DNA of 64,000 nt from Fictibacillus halophilus (GTDB lineage: Bacteria > Bacillota > Bacilli > Bacillales > Fictibacillaceae). A program made the translations under genes and the position numbers. The notes under the pieces are model-generated. The model had not been told where the DNA came from, did no database searches, and worked only from the letters and a program-made list of their open reading frames with translations. This document shows positions 47,917 through 59,729 of the stretch, in pieces (position 1 is the stretch's first letter; each line of letters starts with the position of its first letter). The stretch lies in contig NZ_JAEACF010000001.1 in NCBI RefSeq assembly GCF_016401385.1, positions 2,542,001 to 2,606,000 of the forward strand, read 5' to 3'.

Positions 47917-47988
47917 AAAAACCCTCTAATTTGTCCGTATGGAAAGGACAAATTAGAGGGTTTTGTAATTGTATGGGGTCAGACCCCC
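47917..47988. repeat. Hairpin plus GGGGTCAGACCCCC repeat, copy 4 (end of crh)
   Basis: A 19-bp perfect stem AAAACCCTCTAATTTGTCC/GGACAAATTAGAGGGTTTT (47917-47964) followed by GGGGTCAGACCCCC (47975-47988), ending 1 bp before the crh stop. The stem with its T-rich flank may also terminate crh. Confidence 0.85.
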
Positions 47989-47989
47989 A

Positions 47990-48247
47990 TTATTCTGCTT
48001 TAGAAACAAAAGCAGTTAGGGCTTCGATCGCCTCGTTCTCATCAGGGCCATCAACAGCGAGTACAAGTTCACTGCCAGAGCCTACAGCTAAGCTCATGAT
48101 CCCCATGATGCTCTTCGCGTTCACTTTCTTGCCTTCCTTCTCAACAAATACATCAGATGTGTAACGGTTTGCTTCTTGGACGAACAGGGCCGCTGGGCGT
48201 GCTTGCAGTCCGCTTTTCAACTGCACGGTTACTTTCTTTTCAACCAT
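47990..48247 (-). CDS. crh: Catabolite repression HPr-like protein Crh
   Basis: 85-residue HPr homologue. Position 15 is Gln (GLQARPAA) instead of the PTS-phosphorylated His, while Ser46 (NAKSIMG) is kept. That pattern identifies Crh: phosphorylated at Ser46 by HprK/P, it serves as a CcpA cofactor and cannot carry sugar-transport phosphate. Located after whiA in the yvcI-rapZ-yvcK-whiA-crh cluster, as in B. subtilis. Confidence 0.97.
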   Translation of the reverse strand: MVEKKVTVQLKSGLQARPAALFVQEANRYTSDVFVEKEGKKVNAKSIMGIMSLAVGSGSELVLAVDGPDENEAIEALTAFVSKAE

Positions 48248-48288
48248 TCTACCTTACCTCCTCTAACCTTATCTCTCTATGGAAAACA

Positions 48289-49236
48289 TCAATGGATGGG
48301 TTGACCGTTTCTAATTTTCGTTGCGATTTCATCAATCTTGCGTAATCGGTGGTTAACACCTGATTTACTTACAGGGCCGGATGATACCATCTCGCCAAGC
48401 TCTTTGAGAGTAATTTCTTGATGTGTGACTCTCAGTTGCGCAATCTCGCGCAGCTTATCTGGAAGTGTTTCAAGTCCTACCTGTTCGTCGATGAATTTGA
48501 TGTTCTCGACTTGTCTCATGGCAGCACCTACTGTTTTGTTAAGGTTCGCTGTCTCGCAGTTTACGAGTCGGTTTACTGAGTTACGCATATCTTTTAAAAT
48601 TCTGATGTCCTCAAAGAACAATACAGCATGATGAGCACCGATTAAAGTCAGGAACTCTGATATCTTTTCGCCATCTTTTAAATAAATAATATAACCTTTT
48701 TTTCGTTCTAGAACTTTTGCTTTTAGTTCAAATGTGTTCATCAGTTCAGCTAATGCAACCGTATGCTCTTCATACATAGAGAAAATTTCTAGATGATAGC
48801 TTGTCTCTGGGTGGTTTACTGAACCACCTGCTAAGAAAGCCCCTCTCATGTATGCACGGCGGCAGCAGCTTTTCTTATTAAATTCCTCTGCAATGTTGCG
48901 GGTAAACGTAAAAGCTCCGTCAATAATCTTCAAATCTTCCAACAATGCTCTTGATTCTTCTGAAACACGTACAATATAGACATTATTCTTTTTCAAGCGC
49001 ATCTTTTTTCGTACTAACAGCTCTACGTGGTAAGGATATACACGTTTGATCAACGTATAAATTCTTCTTGCAATAGCAGCATTTTCAGTCGGGATATCGA
49101 GAATCAATTTTCTGTTGCTGAAAGAGATGGAACCATTCATTCGAATTAAGGCAGCTAACTCTGCTTTTTTACAGCAATCTTTCAGTTCGAGCTGCGTTAA
49201 TTCCTTTTTTGTATCTGCAGCAAAAGACACCTGCAT
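48289..49236 (-). CDS. whiA: WhiA, DNA-binding protein (sporulation/cell division regulator)
   Basis: 315 residues: an N-terminal LAGLIDADG homing-endonuclease-like fold that has lost catalytic activity, and a C-terminal helix-turn-helix ([21 protein letters not shown]). In Bacillus it affects FtsZ assembly and chromosome segregation. The start is the ATG at 49236 behind GAGGTGG; a GTG at 49230 would match the B. subtilis N-terminus even more closely. A longer frame from 49281 overlaps yvcK and lacks a site. Confidence 0.95.
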   Translation of the reverse strand: MQVSFAADTKKELTQLELKDCCKKAELAALIRMNGSISFSNRKLILDIPTENAAIARRIYTLIKRVYPYHVELLVRKKMRLKKNNVYIVRVSEESRALLEDLKIIDGAFTFTRNIAEEFNKKSCCRRAYMRGAFLAGGSVNHPETSYHLEIFSMYEEHTVALAELMNTFELKAKVLERKKGYIIYLKDGEKISEFLTLIGAHHAVLFFEDIRILKDMRNSVNRLVNCETANLNKTVGAAMRQVENIKFIDEQVGLETLPDKLREIAQLRVTHQEITLKELGEMVSSGPVSKSGVNHRLRKIDEIATKIRNGQPIH

Positions 49237-49270
49237 CACCACCTCTCTTCCATCCATTTCAATCCGTATT

Positions 49271-50221
49271 CTATTTTTCAATAAGTCCTAACAATAAGTC
49301 AGAAACACGCTGTGCATCATGTCTGACAAGCGTTCCGTACTGGATGATGTTGTCACATAACAAACCGATGCCGAACGACTTTAACCGTTCCTCATCATAT
49401 TGAACTTGTGATGCGCCTTCTTCCAAGTATAGATCCAGGTATTCTGAAGGAATCTTTTCATTGTTTGCGATAACAACATCGATAAAATTGTGACCTACGT
49501 GATCGATCAAAGCCTGAATGTGATCACCAGCCGTGTATCCTGTTGTCTCACCAGGTTGTGTCATCACATTACATACATAAACTCTAGGAGCCGTTGCCTC
49601 GCGGATGCTCGTAGAGATTCCGTTTACTAGAAGATTCGGCAAGATGCTCGTGTACAGACTACCTGGTCCGATCACGATCAGATCCGCTTCTTGAATCGCT
49701 TTCACACTTTCACGAAGAGGCTCGATCTTTTCATCAGATAAAAAGACGCGTTTGATTTTCTTATTCGACAGCGGGATCTTAGATTCCCCCTGAACAATCG
49801 TCCCATCTTCTAACTCGGCACATAAAATTATACTGTTTTTCGCTGCAGGCAGTACCTGTCCTCTTACGTTTAAAACGCGACTAAGTTCCCGAATTCCTGT
49901 TAAAAAATCTCCAGTAATATCATGCATGGCCGCAAGAAGCAAGTTTCCAAGAGAATGGCCTGTAATTCCGTCGCCCACTTTAAACCTATGTTGAAACATT
50001 TTTTCCACAAGCGGTTCCACTTCAGAAAGCGCGGCGATCACGTTTCTCACATCACCAGGAGGAGGCATATCATAATCCCTCCTCAACCTTCCAGAGCTGC
50101 CGCCGTCATCTGCAACCGTAACGATAGCAGTGATATCAACTGGATAGCGCTTTAAACCGCGGAGAAGAACAGAAAGTCCTGTCCCTCCGCCAAGCACTAC
50201 CACTTTCGGCTGCTTATTCAT
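49271..50221 (-). CDS. yvcK: Gluconeogenesis factor YvcK family protein
   Basis: 316 residues. N-terminal [20 protein letters not shown] and [21 protein letters not shown] match the UDP-sugar-binding YvcK/CofD-like fold. It is needed for growth on gluconeogenic carbon and influences cell-wall synthesis (PBP1 placement). Its start abuts the rapZ stop (1 bp), indicating translational coupling. Confidence 0.96.
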   Translation of the reverse strand: MNKQPKVVVLGGGTGLSVLLRGLKRYPVDITAIVTVADDGGSSGRLRRDYDMPPPGDVRNVIAALSEVEPLVEKMFQHRFKVGDGITGHSLGNLLLAAMHDITGDFLTGIRELSRVLNVRGQVLPAAKNSIILCAELEDGTIVQGESKIPLSNKKIKRVFLSDEKIEPLRESVKAIQEADLIVIGPGSLYTSILPNLLVNGISTSIREATAPRVYVCNVMTQPGETTGYTAGDHIQALIDHVGHNFIDVVIANNEKIPSEYLDLYLEEGASQVQYDEERLKSFGIGLLCDNIIQYGTLVRHDAQRVSDLLLGLIEK

Positions 50222-51097
50222 TTAAACTTTATCCTTTCCCATATCTCTGTGAGAGCTGAATGTCACATATTCTTTGGAAAGTGCATTTCCGATGTATTCA
50301 GCTAGAGCTACAGAACGATGTTTTCCGCCTGTACACCCGACTCCGATGATCAGCTGGCTCTTGCCTTCTCTTTTATATTGAGGAATCATGAACTGAAGCA
50401 GATCGAGCAATTTTTCTAAAAACATGTTCGTCTCCGGCCATTTTAAAACATACTCCGAAATATCTGCTTCAAGCCCCGTTCGTGGTCTCATATGTTCAAT
50501 ATAATGCGGATTTGGTAAGAAGCGAACGTCGAACACTAAGTCAGCGTCGATCGGCATCCCATACTTAAATCCAAATGACATCACGTTGATCGTGAACGGA
50601 TGAGCCGCATTTGCGGAAAAGCGCTGAATGATACGTTCACGTAACTGAAGAGGCTTTAAGTCAGATGTATCTAATACTTGCTGTGCTCTTCCTTTTAGTT
50701 CTTCAAGCATCTCACGCTCTTGCGTGATGCCTTGAAGAGGATTCCCGCTCTTCGCTAAAGGATGAGAACGTCGCGTTTCTTTGTATCTGCGTACAAGAGT
50801 TGCATCCTTACAATCTAAATATAAAATCTGCGGCTGAACGTCAGATGAGATGGCAAGTTGATCAAGCGTTGAAAACAACTGATCAAAAAACTCGCGACCA
50901 CGAAGGTCCATCACAAGTGCCACCTTGTTCAGTTTGCCAGCAGATTCTTGCATTAATTCTACAAATTTAGGGAGTAGTGCAGGTGGTAGATTATCAACAC
51001 AGAAAAAGCCTAGATCTTCAAAGCTCTGCATGGCTACCGTCTTCCCGGCCCCTGACATTCCTGTAATAATCACCATTTGTACATCATGTCTTTCCAT
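50222..51097 (-). CDS. rapZ: RNase adapter protein/nucleotide-binding RapZ (YvcJ)
   Basis: 291 residues with a Walker A motif GMSGAGKT (13-20), the conserved FFCVDNLPP and the C-terminal [14 protein letters not shown]. Family members bind nucleotides and, in enterobacteria, RNA; in B. subtilis YvcJ affects competence. In operon with yvcK and the Nudix gene. Confidence 0.96.
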   Translation of the reverse strand: MERHDVQMVIITGMSGAGKTVAMQSFEDLGFFCVDNLPPALLPKFVELMQESAGKLNKVALVMDLRGREFFDQLFSTLDQLAISSDVQPQILYLDCKDATLVRRYKETRRSHPLAKSGNPLQGITQEREMLEELKGRAQQVLDTSDLKPLQLRERIIQRFSANAAHPFTINVMSFGFKYGMPIDADLVFDVRFLPNPHYIEHMRPRTGLEADISEYVLKWPETNMFLEKLLDLLQFMIPQYKREGKSQLIIGVGCTGGKHRSVALAEYIGNALSKEYVTFSSHRDMGKDKV

Positions 51098-51148
51098 GCC
51101 ATTTCCCCCCAGTTAGCTATGTTCCATTATTATGCGACCCGTCTTAAC

Positions 51149-51607
51149 TTATGCTGGGTCTAAACGATAAGAAAGCAGTTCAAAATCAGGTGTATACGTA
51201 AATGTGCCAAATATCATGTTGCTGCCACTCGTCATATAGTCAAGAATATGGTGATCTCCAGGCGCCATCGGAAGTTCGCGTACTTCTTCAACTGGCTTCC
51301 ATGAAAGAATCCCTTCTTCACATTCATCTAGTGCAACACCTTCTGAATCTGTTGCAAAAAAGGTAAACATCATCCACTCAGAGACGATTTTATCGCCTTC
51401 TTTGATAATAAAATTAAAGACACCTTTAAGCTGCGGATTCTTCAGATAGATTCCCGTTTCTTCACGGTACTCTCGTATAACAGAATCACGGATAGATTCG
51501 GTAGACTCCATCTTTCCGCCCGGTGCTACCCACCAGCCCCGTCTAGGCTTTTGAAGTAAAAGCACTTGATTATCTCTTATTAACACACAGTTTGTTACTC
51601 TTTGCAC
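51149..51607 (-). CDS. Nudix hydrolase (YvcI)
   Basis: 152 residues with a complete Nudix box: GGKMESTESIRDSVIREYREETG, given here by its ends GGKMES and REYREETG. Hydrolyses a nucleoside diphosphate linked to another group; in B. subtilis the equivalent is YvcI, sometimes called mutT-like. It is the first gene of the rapZ cluster, 51 bp upstream of rapZ. Specific substrate unknown. Confidence 0.92.
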   Translation of the reverse strand: MQRVTNCVLIRDNQVLLLQKPRRGWWVAPGGKMESTESIRDSVIREYREETGIYLKNPQLKGVFNFIIKEGDKIVSEWMMFTFFATDSEGVALDECEEGILSWKPVEEVRELPMAPGDHHILDYMTSGSNMIFGTFTYTPDFELLSYRLDPA

Positions 51608-51791
51608 TTGTTTTCACCTCAGGGCTATGTCCTACTTGTTAGTATACTAAATTATGTAACCCCTCACAATACAGATGCCTCAAGGGTTTGACGTATTTTA
51701 GCATTCTAATTTATGGTATTTTACTTTTCTTATTATGTGAAAAAAGAACCTATTAAATGAGTTTGAAATCTCAGTGATGTTTTTGAAAGTA

Positions 51792-51917
51792 GCTATTTTC
51801 CGTTCCAGGTACTCGCTTTCCGCGGGGCAGGCGATGAGCCACATTCGTACGTTTCACGTATAAGTGTCTCACCTGCCCGCCTGTCCCGCAGGAGTCTCGC
51901 ACCCTACACTTCAAACA
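51792..51917 (+). repeat. Dispersed ~130-bp structured repeat, copy F
   Basis: Core CTCGCTTTCCGCGGGGCAGG, the arms GATGAG/CTCACC and the loop ACATTCGTACG/CGTATAAGTGT. The left end reads GCTATTT instead of GTTGATT and the right end TCAAACA, so the ends are slightly decayed. The gap 51608-52106 otherwise contains only the trxB terminator. Confidence 0.88.
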
Positions 51918-51993
51918 GTTTGTCTATGATGAGAACACAAATAAGGGAAAAAACCCTTCCGAGTGTGAGCCTTTTCCATGCTCTATAAAAAAA

Positions 51994-52025
51994 CAAAAAA
52001 AGGACACGAAGCGTGGCTTCGTGTC
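51994..52025 (-). terminator. Terminator of trxB
   Basis: On the minus strand, GACACGAAGC-CAC-GCTTCGTGTC followed by CTTTTTTT. Confidence 0.88.
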
Positions 52026-52106
52026 AAAGTCTTGCCTTTATAAAAAGGGGGTCAATTTCTTATTTTTAATATACCCCACAATTATTTCATCACTGTTACA
52101 ATCACA

Positions 52107-53096
<990 letters not shown>

Positions 53097-53147
53097 TTAC
53101 TATATCTATATCCTATTCGCACATAGGAGTAAAGTCCATCATTCTGC

Positions 53148-54773
53148 TCAAACGTTGCGATTCACCCATCCGATTAGCTTTTTTATACGGAGTGATAATA
53201 CAGAAACTGTGATCTCGTACTGATCAGCAATTCCTTTTTGAGTAGAACGCCCTTTTTGCTTACGAGCTAAGTGATCGATTGCCGCAGCAATAGCTTTTTT
53301 ATTATCAAAGATTCGCTCACCGGTCATTTCCGCAAACTTAATCGCTTCCGCCCAATAAAACAACACATGCTCATCAAGCGTTGAACCCATTTCTTTTATT
53401 GAAAGAAGAACATCCAGAGCCATACTAATGATCTCAGATGCCGTTCCCACTTCTACAGAAGTATCTTCATGGGCAAGCTCTACAACTCTTTCTGGCTGAT
53501 GTTCTAGCATGATGTTTGCCGCAATTTCTTTTACAAGTAATGACTCTTCTTTTCTAAGACAAAAATCACGAAGCGTCTCATAAGCCTCTTCATTTTTATT
53601 CCCTCTTAAAAGAATTAAATGCGTAATTTTGTTTTTTTCCAATCCTTTACGAACCTGCTGAATATGCTCCATCGCTTTTACTTGACGATCTTTTTTCGGT
53701 TTGTTCTGATTATTAGTAGGAATGCGATATTGATAGTCCCCGCCTGCCACCGTCAACTCACCATTTTGCGCTTTTTCCATATAAAATGGAGCAACATGGC
53801 CTTCGGGATCAAGCTCGATTACCTTTTTCCATGTTTTTATGGAAAGGTCTTTTTGTCCAAGTGCATAGTACGACACTGCAAGCATGTGTGTGGTTACAGG
53901 ATCATAAACAAAAGACGACTTTCTAAGAGATTGCAGCCACTTATTCGCATACAAGTGCTCTTCTAACAACCCGAACGTATTCCCCAATTTATAACGATGT
54001 TCAGGATGCATCGGATGCACCGTTTTTAATCGCTCAACAAGCTTGCCACCAGGTTCATCCATCCCTAAATGGAACAGAAAAATAGCAAGATTGCATAGTG
54101 CGTTTAAGTTACCCGGATTCTTATCGAGCACATCTTGAAGAACATCCATCGCCTCATCAAACTCACTCTTATAAAAGTGAGTGAGTGCTAAGTTGTTATA
54201 CGCCGCCCAAAACTTAGGATGATTTGAAATGATCTCTCTTAATTGTTGTTGCGCAAGTGGTAGATCTCCTCGTTCGATCGATTGTCTTGCTTCATCATGA
54301 AGCTTGATCAGCTCTTCTTCCGTCGAAAGAGGCAAGCTAGAAGACTTGCTTCCTGTTTCGAGTGAGATAAGATCTAACAGTTCTTGTGTATCATCCACAA
54401 ATTCACCGTCTGGATCAATCACCATATACAAGCGAGCATGTTCTTCAGCGTCACTATACATGCCTAGATGCGCAAAGTTATTTGCAAGAAAGAAATGACA
54501 TTCTGAAAGATCAGAACCAGACTGCTCTAATGCGTTCAACAAGTATTTATTTGATTCTTCATATTCCCCGATCTCAGCGAGCGTTGAAGCAAGCTGACAT
54601 AAAAAAGAGGGCTCTTCCGGCTGGAAGGTAACGGCCCGTTCAAACATTTTTTTTGCTGTATATAGATCACGCCTGTTATAGGCTTTTATTCCTTTTTCAA
54701 AAAAGTAATCCCCATCCTGGATAAAGGGAAGAACACGGCCGCTAGCTGCACTGGCCCGTTTTTGTTTATGCAT
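53148..54773 (-). CDS. TPR-repeat protein (YvcD-like)
   Basis: 541 residues with several tetratricopeptide repeats in the N-terminal two thirds (for example residues 30-100, LYTAKKMFERAVTFQPEEP, and 180-260 with GNLNALCNLAIFLFHLG). The C-terminal ~80 residues look like a separate helix-turn-helix-like module (STQKGIADQYEITVSVLSLR). It sits in the yvcD position next to trxB. Function unknown. The start is ATG at 54773, 8 nt after GGAGG. Confidence 0.88.
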   Translation of the reverse strand: MHKQKRASAASGRVLPFIQDGDYFFEKGIKAYNRRDLYTAKKMFERAVTFQPEEPSFLCQLASTLAEIGEYEESNKYLLNALEQSGSDLSECHFFLANNFAHLGMYSDAEEHARLYMVIDPDGEFVDDTQELLDLISLETGSKSSSLPLSTEEELIKLHDEARQSIERGDLPLAQQQLREIISNHPKFWAAYNNLALTHFYKSEFDEAMDVLQDVLDKNPGNLNALCNLAIFLFHLGMDEPGGKLVERLKTVHPMHPEHRYKLGNTFGLLEEHLYANKWLQSLRKSSFVYDPVTTHMLAVSYYALGQKDLSIKTWKKVIELDPEGHVAPFYMEKAQNGELTVAGGDYQYRIPTNNQNKPKKDRQVKAMEHIQQVRKGLEKNKITHLILLRGNKNEEAYETLRDFCLRKEESLLVKEIAANIMLEHQPERVVELAHEDTSVEVGTASEIISMALDVLLSIKEMGSTLDEHVLFYWAEAIKFAEMTGERIFDNKKAIAAAIDHLARKQKGRSTQKGIADQYEITVSVLSLRIKKLIGWVNRNV

Positions 54774-54990
54774 ATTTGGTTCCTCCATCTACTTATGTAA
54801 ACATATATACTTCTATATCGTTCCGTTTACAAAGTTTTCAACCAAAAAATTATAACACACGCTAAAAAGACTAACACCCCTTAGACTGTAAATAATGTGC
54901 AGGAAACTTTCGACAAAAAATGAATTTCAGCCGTAGAGGCTTTAGGTGTGCGGAAAGTGAGTGGGTTCTCTATAGAAAGTGAATTTAGCA

Positions 54991-55062
54991 GTCGATTTGA
55001 AATTTCAGGAGTCGATCTGGAATCGCTCATAAATCCCAGGAATCGCTCATAAATTCTTCTAA
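54991..55062. repeat. Degenerate 20-bp-period array (about three units)
   Basis: GTCGATTTGA (54991), GTCGATCTGG (55011), then AATCGCTCAT at 55021 and again at 55041. The period is 20 bp and the unit contains the same AATCGCTCATAAA motif found at 32741-32850. It lies between the TPR gene and the hisI terminator, and no gene is evident in 54774-55089. Confidence 0.75.
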
Positions 55063-55097
55063 TGAAAAAAAACAACCGAGATATTCATCTCAGTTGT
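55063..55097 (-). terminator. Terminator of the his operon, overlapping the hisI stop
   Basis: On the minus strand, ACAACTGAGAT-GAAT-ATCTCGGTTGT followed by TTTTTTTT. The hisI stop codon lies in the 5' arm. Confidence 0.88.
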
Positions 55098-55734
55098 CCT
55101 TTTTCGTATGTCTTTCCTTTAATGTGGCCAAGATCTCGTCTAAAGGCACCTTCTGCTCCTGCAGCAGAACCAAAACATGATAGAGAAGATCAGAAACTTC
55201 CCATTTCAGTTCTTCCGCATCACGATTTTTTGCAGCAATGATTACTTCTCCTGCTTCTTCTCCAACTTTCTTCAGAATCTTATCGACTCCGTGTTCAAAG
55301 AGATAGGTTGTGTAAGCACCTTCAGGCATCTCATGCTCTCGTTTAGCGATAATCTCTTGAAGTTCTGTTAAAATTCGATATCGATCAGGGTTTGGCGCAT
55401 CCACTCGTGCATCCTTCTCATATAGCGTTTCTGAAAAACAACTATATGCACCTGTGTGACAAGCAGGACCTTTGGGCTCTACGAGGACGACCAAAGCATC
55501 TTGATCACAATCATAGCGAATGCTTCTTACTTTTTGTGTGTTTCCGGAAGTTTCTCCTTTATGCCATAATTCCTGGCGTGATCTTGAAAAGAATACCGTT
55601 TCGCCAATTTCGATTGTTTTTTGTAGCGATTCGCGGTTCATATAAGCGACCGTTAGTACCTCTTTTGATTGAATATCCTGGACTACGGCAGGAATCAGTC
55701 CTTTTTCATCAAATTTCAATTTCTCTAAATTCAT
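55090..55734 (-). CDS. hisI: Bifunctional phosphoribosyl-AMP cyclohydrolase/phosphoribosyl-ATP pyrophosphatase
   Basis: 214-residue fusion (hisIE): N-terminal cyclohydrolase (about 1-110) with [16 protein letters not shown] and zinc-binding cysteines in DCDQDALVV and [12 protein letters not shown], then the pyrophosphatase with [15 protein letters not shown]. Catalyses the second and third steps of histidine synthesis. Start overlaps the hisF stop by 4 bp. Confidence 0.97.
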   Translation of the reverse strand: MNLEKLKFDEKGLIPAVVQDIQSKEVLTVAYMNRESLQKTIEIGETVFFSRSRQELWHKGETSGNTQKVRSIRYDCDQDALVVLVEPKGPACHTGAYSCFSETLYEKDARVDAPNPDRYRILTELQEIIAKREHEMPEGAYTTYLFEHGVDKILKKVGEEAGEVIIAAKNRDAEELKWEVSDLLYHVLVLLQEQKVPLDEILATLKERHTKKDN

Positions 55735-56489
55735 CGAACAGACACCCCTAACTTTCGCAAATCTGCTTTTACCTCTGTGATCGATGTTTCTTTATAATGA
55801 AAGATACTAGCTGCAAGTCCAGCATCTGCTTTTCCAATCGTAAACGCATCACTAAAATGCTCCGAAGATCCTGCTCCGCCTGACGCAATAACTGGAACGG
55901 TTACCGCCTCACTCACTGCTTTCGTCAGCTCTAAATTGAAACCAGACTTTTCCCCATCTTTATCCATGCTCGTCAACAGAATTTCTCCAGCACCCCGGTT
56001 TACGGCCTCCCGCGCCCATTCAGTGACTTCCCATTGAGTGGGTTTGCGTCCTCCATGTGTATACACACGCCATGATTTTAACTCTTCGTCATACTTAGCA
56101 TCGATCGCCACAACAATACATTGAGCACCAAAATAATCGGATCCTTCTGTGATCAGTTCTGGTCGCAATACCGCTGCTGTATTTACAGAAACTTTGTCAG
56201 CTCCGGCACGTAATACACGTTTCATGTCTTGGAGCTTATTGATACCGCCGCCGACAGTAAATGGTATCGCGAGTTCTGCTGCAACTCGTTCGACAACTTC
56301 AACCATCGTGTCCCGTCCTTCATGACTAGCAGAGATATCAAGAAATACGAGCTCGTCCGCTCCTTCTTCATCATAAAATCGTGCTAGTTCAACAGGGTCA
56401 CCAGCATCGACTAGGTTAAGAAACTGAATGCCTTTAACCACTCTTCCTTCCTTTACGTCTAGACATGGAATGATTCTTTTCGTTAGCAT
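55731..56489 (-). CDS. hisF: Imidazole glycerol phosphate synthase cyclase subunit
   Basis: 252-residue TIM barrel. [16 protein letters not shown] at the N-terminus, [10 protein letters not shown] (Asp), GGGINKL and [13 protein letters not shown]. It closes the imidazole ring using ammonia channelled from HisH. Starts 1 bp before the hisA stop ends (TAATG overlap). Confidence 0.98.
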   Translation of the reverse strand: MLTKRIIPCLDVKEGRVVKGIQFLNLVDAGDPVELARFYDEEGADELVFLDISASHEGRDTMVEVVERVAAELAIPFTVGGGINKLQDMKRVLRAGADKVSVNTAAVLRPELITEGSDYFGAQCIVVAIDAKYDEELKSWRVYTHGGRKPTQWEVTEWAREAVNRGAGEILLTSMDKDGEKSGFNLELTKAVSEAVTVPVIASGGAGSSEHFSDAFTIGKADAGLAASIFHYKETSITEVKADLRKLGVSVR

Positions 56490-57220
56490 TATTTCACACT
56501 TCCTAACGCTTCAGGCAAAGTGAATCGATCTGTATAAAGAGCTTTTCCAATAATGGCACCAGCAATTTTACGTTCATCTGCTTTCAAAGAAACGAGATCA
56601 TCAAGTGAGCTTACACCACCTGAGGCGATCACTTCTTTTCCAGTGATGCTTGCTAATTCTCCGATTGCTTCAACGTTCGGTCCCTGCAGCATACCGTCTT
56701 TTGAGATGTCAGTGAAAATAAACGTTTCCGCACCTTCTTCTACTAATCTTTTCGCTAGATCAACAGCCTTGATATGAGACGTTTCGAGCCATCCTTCTGT
56801 TGCTACAAATCCATCACGAGCATCGAGACCGATCGCCACTCTTGATCCACCATATCGCTGTAACGCTTCTCGAACAAACTCTGGATTCGAAACCGCAGCA
56901 CTACCTAAGATTACCCGGTCAACTCCACCGTCTAGGTAATACGAAACGTCATCCATCGAACGAATTCCTCCACCGATCTGAACTTTTACAGACAGTTCTT
57001 TGGCAACACGCAAAACATGCTCGTGATTGATTTTCTTTCCGTCTTTCGCCCCGTCTAGATCTACCATATGAATCCATTCTGCACCTTGATCTGCAAACTG
57101 TTTTGCCATATCAAAAGGAGAATCTCCATAGATTGTTTCTTGTTCATAATCCCCTTGCATCAACCTTACGCATTTCCCATTACGCATGTCGATCGCAGGG
57201 TACAATACAAATGTATTCAT
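56489..57220 (-). CDS. hisA: ProFAR isomerase
   Basis: 243-residue TIM barrel. [19 protein letters not shown] holds the catalytic Asp; [12 protein letters not shown] and [13 protein letters not shown] are the phosphate-binding loops. Isomerises the ProFAR ring before HisH/HisF. Overlaps the hisH end by 4 bp. Confidence 0.98.
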   Translation of the reverse strand: MNTFVLYPAIDMRNGKCVRLMQGDYEQETIYGDSPFDMAKQFADQGAEWIHMVDLDGAKDGKKINHEHVLRVAKELSVKVQIGGGIRSMDDVSYYLDGGVDRVILGSAAVSNPEFVREALQRYGGSRVAIGLDARDGFVATEGWLETSHIKAVDLAKRLVEEGAETFIFTDISKDGMLQGPNVEAIGELASITGKEVIASGGVSSLDDLVSLKADERKIAGAIIGKALYTDRFTLPEALGSVK

Positions 57221-57858
57221 CTTTGTTTTCCCTCCTCAACGAAACGGCAAAAGTTTTTCAGCATGCTCATGCCAGTCTCCGAACTTTTTTCAGGGTGAAA
57301 CTGCGTACCCATAATCCTGCCACTTCCGACCACAGCTGGAACTTCCACGTCTTCGTATTGTGCGACCGCAGCCAGTACCTCTCTGTTTTCAGTCTGTACA
57401 ACAAAGGAATGGACGAAATAAACATACCCTTCACCTATACCTTTTACTAACGGCTGATCACTCTGCAAAAAGTTTAAATCGTTCCAGCCCATGTGCGGCA
57501 CTTTATAGGAGCGCCCTTCACTCGTTTCCCCTGTGAAACGCTCCACTTTCCCTGGAAGTAAACCAAGTCCTTTCGTTAATCCATTCTCACTGCTCTCTTC
57601 AAAAAGCAGCTGCATGCCAAGACAGATTCCCATCAAAGGCTTCCCGGCCACCGCCTCATTTTTTATAAAATCAGCTAGCCCCGTCTTCTCGAGCTCTGTC
57701 ATCGCATCTTTAAAAGAACCAACTCCCGGTAGTAAAAGCCCATCCGTTTTTTGAAGTTCTTCTATATTCCCTGAAAGAATGTAGGGCTGATTGATTCTTT
57801 TTAAAGCAGAACAGACAGAGTGAAGATTGCCCATTCCATAGTCAATGATTCCGATCAT
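57217..57858 (-). CDS. hisH: Imidazole glycerol phosphate synthase glutaminase subunit
   Basis: 213-residue class I amidotransferase. [13 protein letters not shown] carries the catalytic Cys and HPEKSSETG the His/Glu. Generates ammonia for HisF. Begins 2 bp after the hisB stop. Confidence 0.97.
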   Translation of the reverse strand: MIGIIDYGMGNLHSVCSALKRINQPYILSGNIEELQKTDGLLLPGVGSFKDAMTELEKTGLADFIKNEAVAGKPLMGICLGMQLLFEESSENGLTKGLGLLPGKVERFTGETSEGRSYKVPHMGWNDLNFLQSDQPLVKGIGEGYVYFVHSFVVQTENREVLAAVAQYEDVEVPAVVGSGRIMGTQFHPEKSSETGMSMLKNFCRFVEEGKQR

Positions 57859-57860
57859 TT

Positions 57861-58457
57861 TTATAACATTCCTTTCGTAGAAGGCACTCCTTTTACACGA
57901 GGGTCGATCTGTGTAGCTTCATCAAGCGCTTTTGTAAAAGCTTTAAAAATGGCTTCGATAATATGGTGTGTGTTCGCGCCATAATGAACGATCACATGAA
58001 GGTTCATTCTCGCTTCCAACGCCAGCTTCCAGAAGAATTCATGAACGAGTTCTGTATCAAACGTTCCTACTTTTTGACTTGGAAATTCTGCACGAAATTC
58101 TAGGTGCGGGCGATTGGATAGATCGATCACCACTTGAGCGAGTGTTTCGTCCATCGGGACAAAAGCATTGCCGTACCGCTTGATTCCTCGCTTGTCACCT
58201 AGAGCTCCCTGAATCGCTTGGCCAAGGCAGATGCCAACGTCTTCTGTTGTATGATGGTCATCGATCTCCACATCTCCCGCAGCGTTTACCGTAAGATCAA
58301 AATGTCCGTGACGTGCGATCGCGTCTAGCATGTGGTTTAGAAATGGGACAGGTGTTTGAATATCTGCTTGTCCTTCTCCGTCAATATTTAGAGATAAGCT
58401 GATCTGTGTCTCTTTCGTATTTCTTTCGATCGTATGTTGTCGCAGTTGATTTTCCAT
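57861..58457 (-). CDS. hisB: Imidazoleglycerol-phosphate dehydratase
   Basis: 198 residues with two internal repeats of the metal-binding pattern: GHFD...[10 protein letters not shown] and [21 protein letters not shown]. Monofunctional form (no phosphatase domain). Its ATG immediately follows the hisD stop. Confidence 0.97.
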   Translation of the reverse strand: MENQLRQHTIERNTKETQISLSLNIDGEGQADIQTPVPFLNHMLDAIARHGHFDLTVNAAGDVEIDDHHTTEDVGICLGQAIQGALGDKRGIKRYGNAFVPMDETLAQVVIDLSNRPHLEFRAEFPSQKVGTFDTELVHEFFWKLALEARMNLHVIVHYGANTHHIIEAIFKAFTKALDEATQIDPRVKGVPSTKGML

Positions 58458-59729
58458 CTACTTGTCCTCCAGTCGAACATCAATCGCTCTCGCATGTGCT
58501 TCGAGCCCCTCTAGGCGAGCAAAAGCTGATATTTTCTCTCCATTTTCTTTTAGTGCTTGTTCACTGTATCGAATCACGCTTGATTTTTTTGTGAAATCGT
58601 CTACGTTAAGCGGACTTGAAAAACGCGCTGTTCCACTTGTCGGAAGAACATGATTGCTTCCTGCAAAATAATCTCCAACAGGTTCTGAGCTATATTCTCC
58701 AAGAAAAATGGCACCTGCGTGTTTTATTTTTCCGAGAAGACTCATCGGATCTTTCGTCATGATCTCAAGGTGTTCAGGAGCGATCTGGTTGATCACTTCT
58801 GCACCCTCTTCAAGCGAATTCACGATATAGATGCTCCCATGATCCCGGATCGCTTCTATCGCGATATCTTTTCTTGGAAGTTCAGCAAGTTGTAACTCTA
58901 CTTCCGTTGCAACTTCTTCGGCTAAAACTTTTGACGTTGTTACCAATACCGCTGCAGATCGTGGATCGTGTTCTGCTTGTGATAAAAGGTCTGCCGCAAT
59001 GTAACGAGCGTTTGCGGTTTCATCCGCAATGACTGCAATTTCGCTCGGACCTGCGATCATATCAATGTCACACACGCCAAAAACCTCGCGTTTTGCTAGC
59101 GCAACAAAAATGTTACCCGGCCCAACGATTTTATCCGTTTTAGGGACCGATTCCGTTCCATATGCTAAAGCTCCGATCGCTTGTGCGCCACCGATTTTAA
59201 ACATCCGTTTAACTCCCGCAATAGAAGCTGCAGCCAACACAGCAGACGGAAGTTTACCGTCTTTTCCTGGTGGTGAAACAAGTAGGATCTCCTCAACGCC
59301 CGCAACAACAGCGGGTATGACACCCATCAACACAGATGACGGGTATGCAGCTGTTCCCCCTGGAACGTAAACACCGACTGAATCAAGCGGCGTTACTTTT
59401 TGACCTAAAAGTGTTCCATCTTCACGTGTGAAGAACCATGATTGCCGGCGTTGCTTTTCGTGATATTCACGAATGTTATCTGCTGCTTCTGAAATAATTT
59501 CTACCATTTTTGAATCAAGAGAGGAGATCGCTTCATCTATTTCGTTTTTTGTTACTTCTAGAGATGAGAGAGATACACCATCAAAAGTTTCCGTATATTG
59601 AAAAAGGGCTTTATCACCCTTTGTTTTAACATTTTGTAAAATATCGAGAACTGCTTTTCTCTGTTTCTCCGTGTTTTGTTCAACACTTCTCTCTAAGTTT
59701 TTCAGTTCAGTTACGGGTTGTATTTTCAT
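58458..59729 (-). CDS. hisD: Histidinol dehydrogenase
   Basis: 423-residue zinc enzyme catalysing the last two oxidations to histidine. Motifs: [19 protein letters not shown], the zinc-binding [15 protein letters not shown] and [15 protein letters not shown], then the His near [15 protein letters not shown]. Ribosome binding site AAGGAGG. Overlaps hisG by 4 bp. Confidence 0.98.
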   Translation of the reverse strand: MKIQPVTELKNLERSVEQNTEKQRKAVLDILQNVKTKGDKALFQYTETFDGVSLSSLEVTKNEIDEAISSLDSKMVEIISEAADNIREYHEKQRRQSWFFTREDGTLLGQKVTPLDSVGVYVPGGTAAYPSSVLMGVIPAVVAGVEEILLVSPPGKDGKLPSAVLAAASIAGVKRMFKIGGAQAIGALAYGTESVPKTDKIVGPGNIFVALAKREVFGVCDIDMIAGPSEIAVIADETANARYIAADLLSQAEHDPRSAAVLVTTSKVLAEEVATEVELQLAELPRKDIAIEAIRDHGSIYIVNSLEEGAEVINQIAPEHLEIMTKDPMSLLGKIKHAGAIFLGEYSSEPVGDYFAGSNHVLPTSGTARFSSPLNVDDFTKKSSVIRYSEQALKENGEKISAFARLEGLEAHARAIDVRLEDK

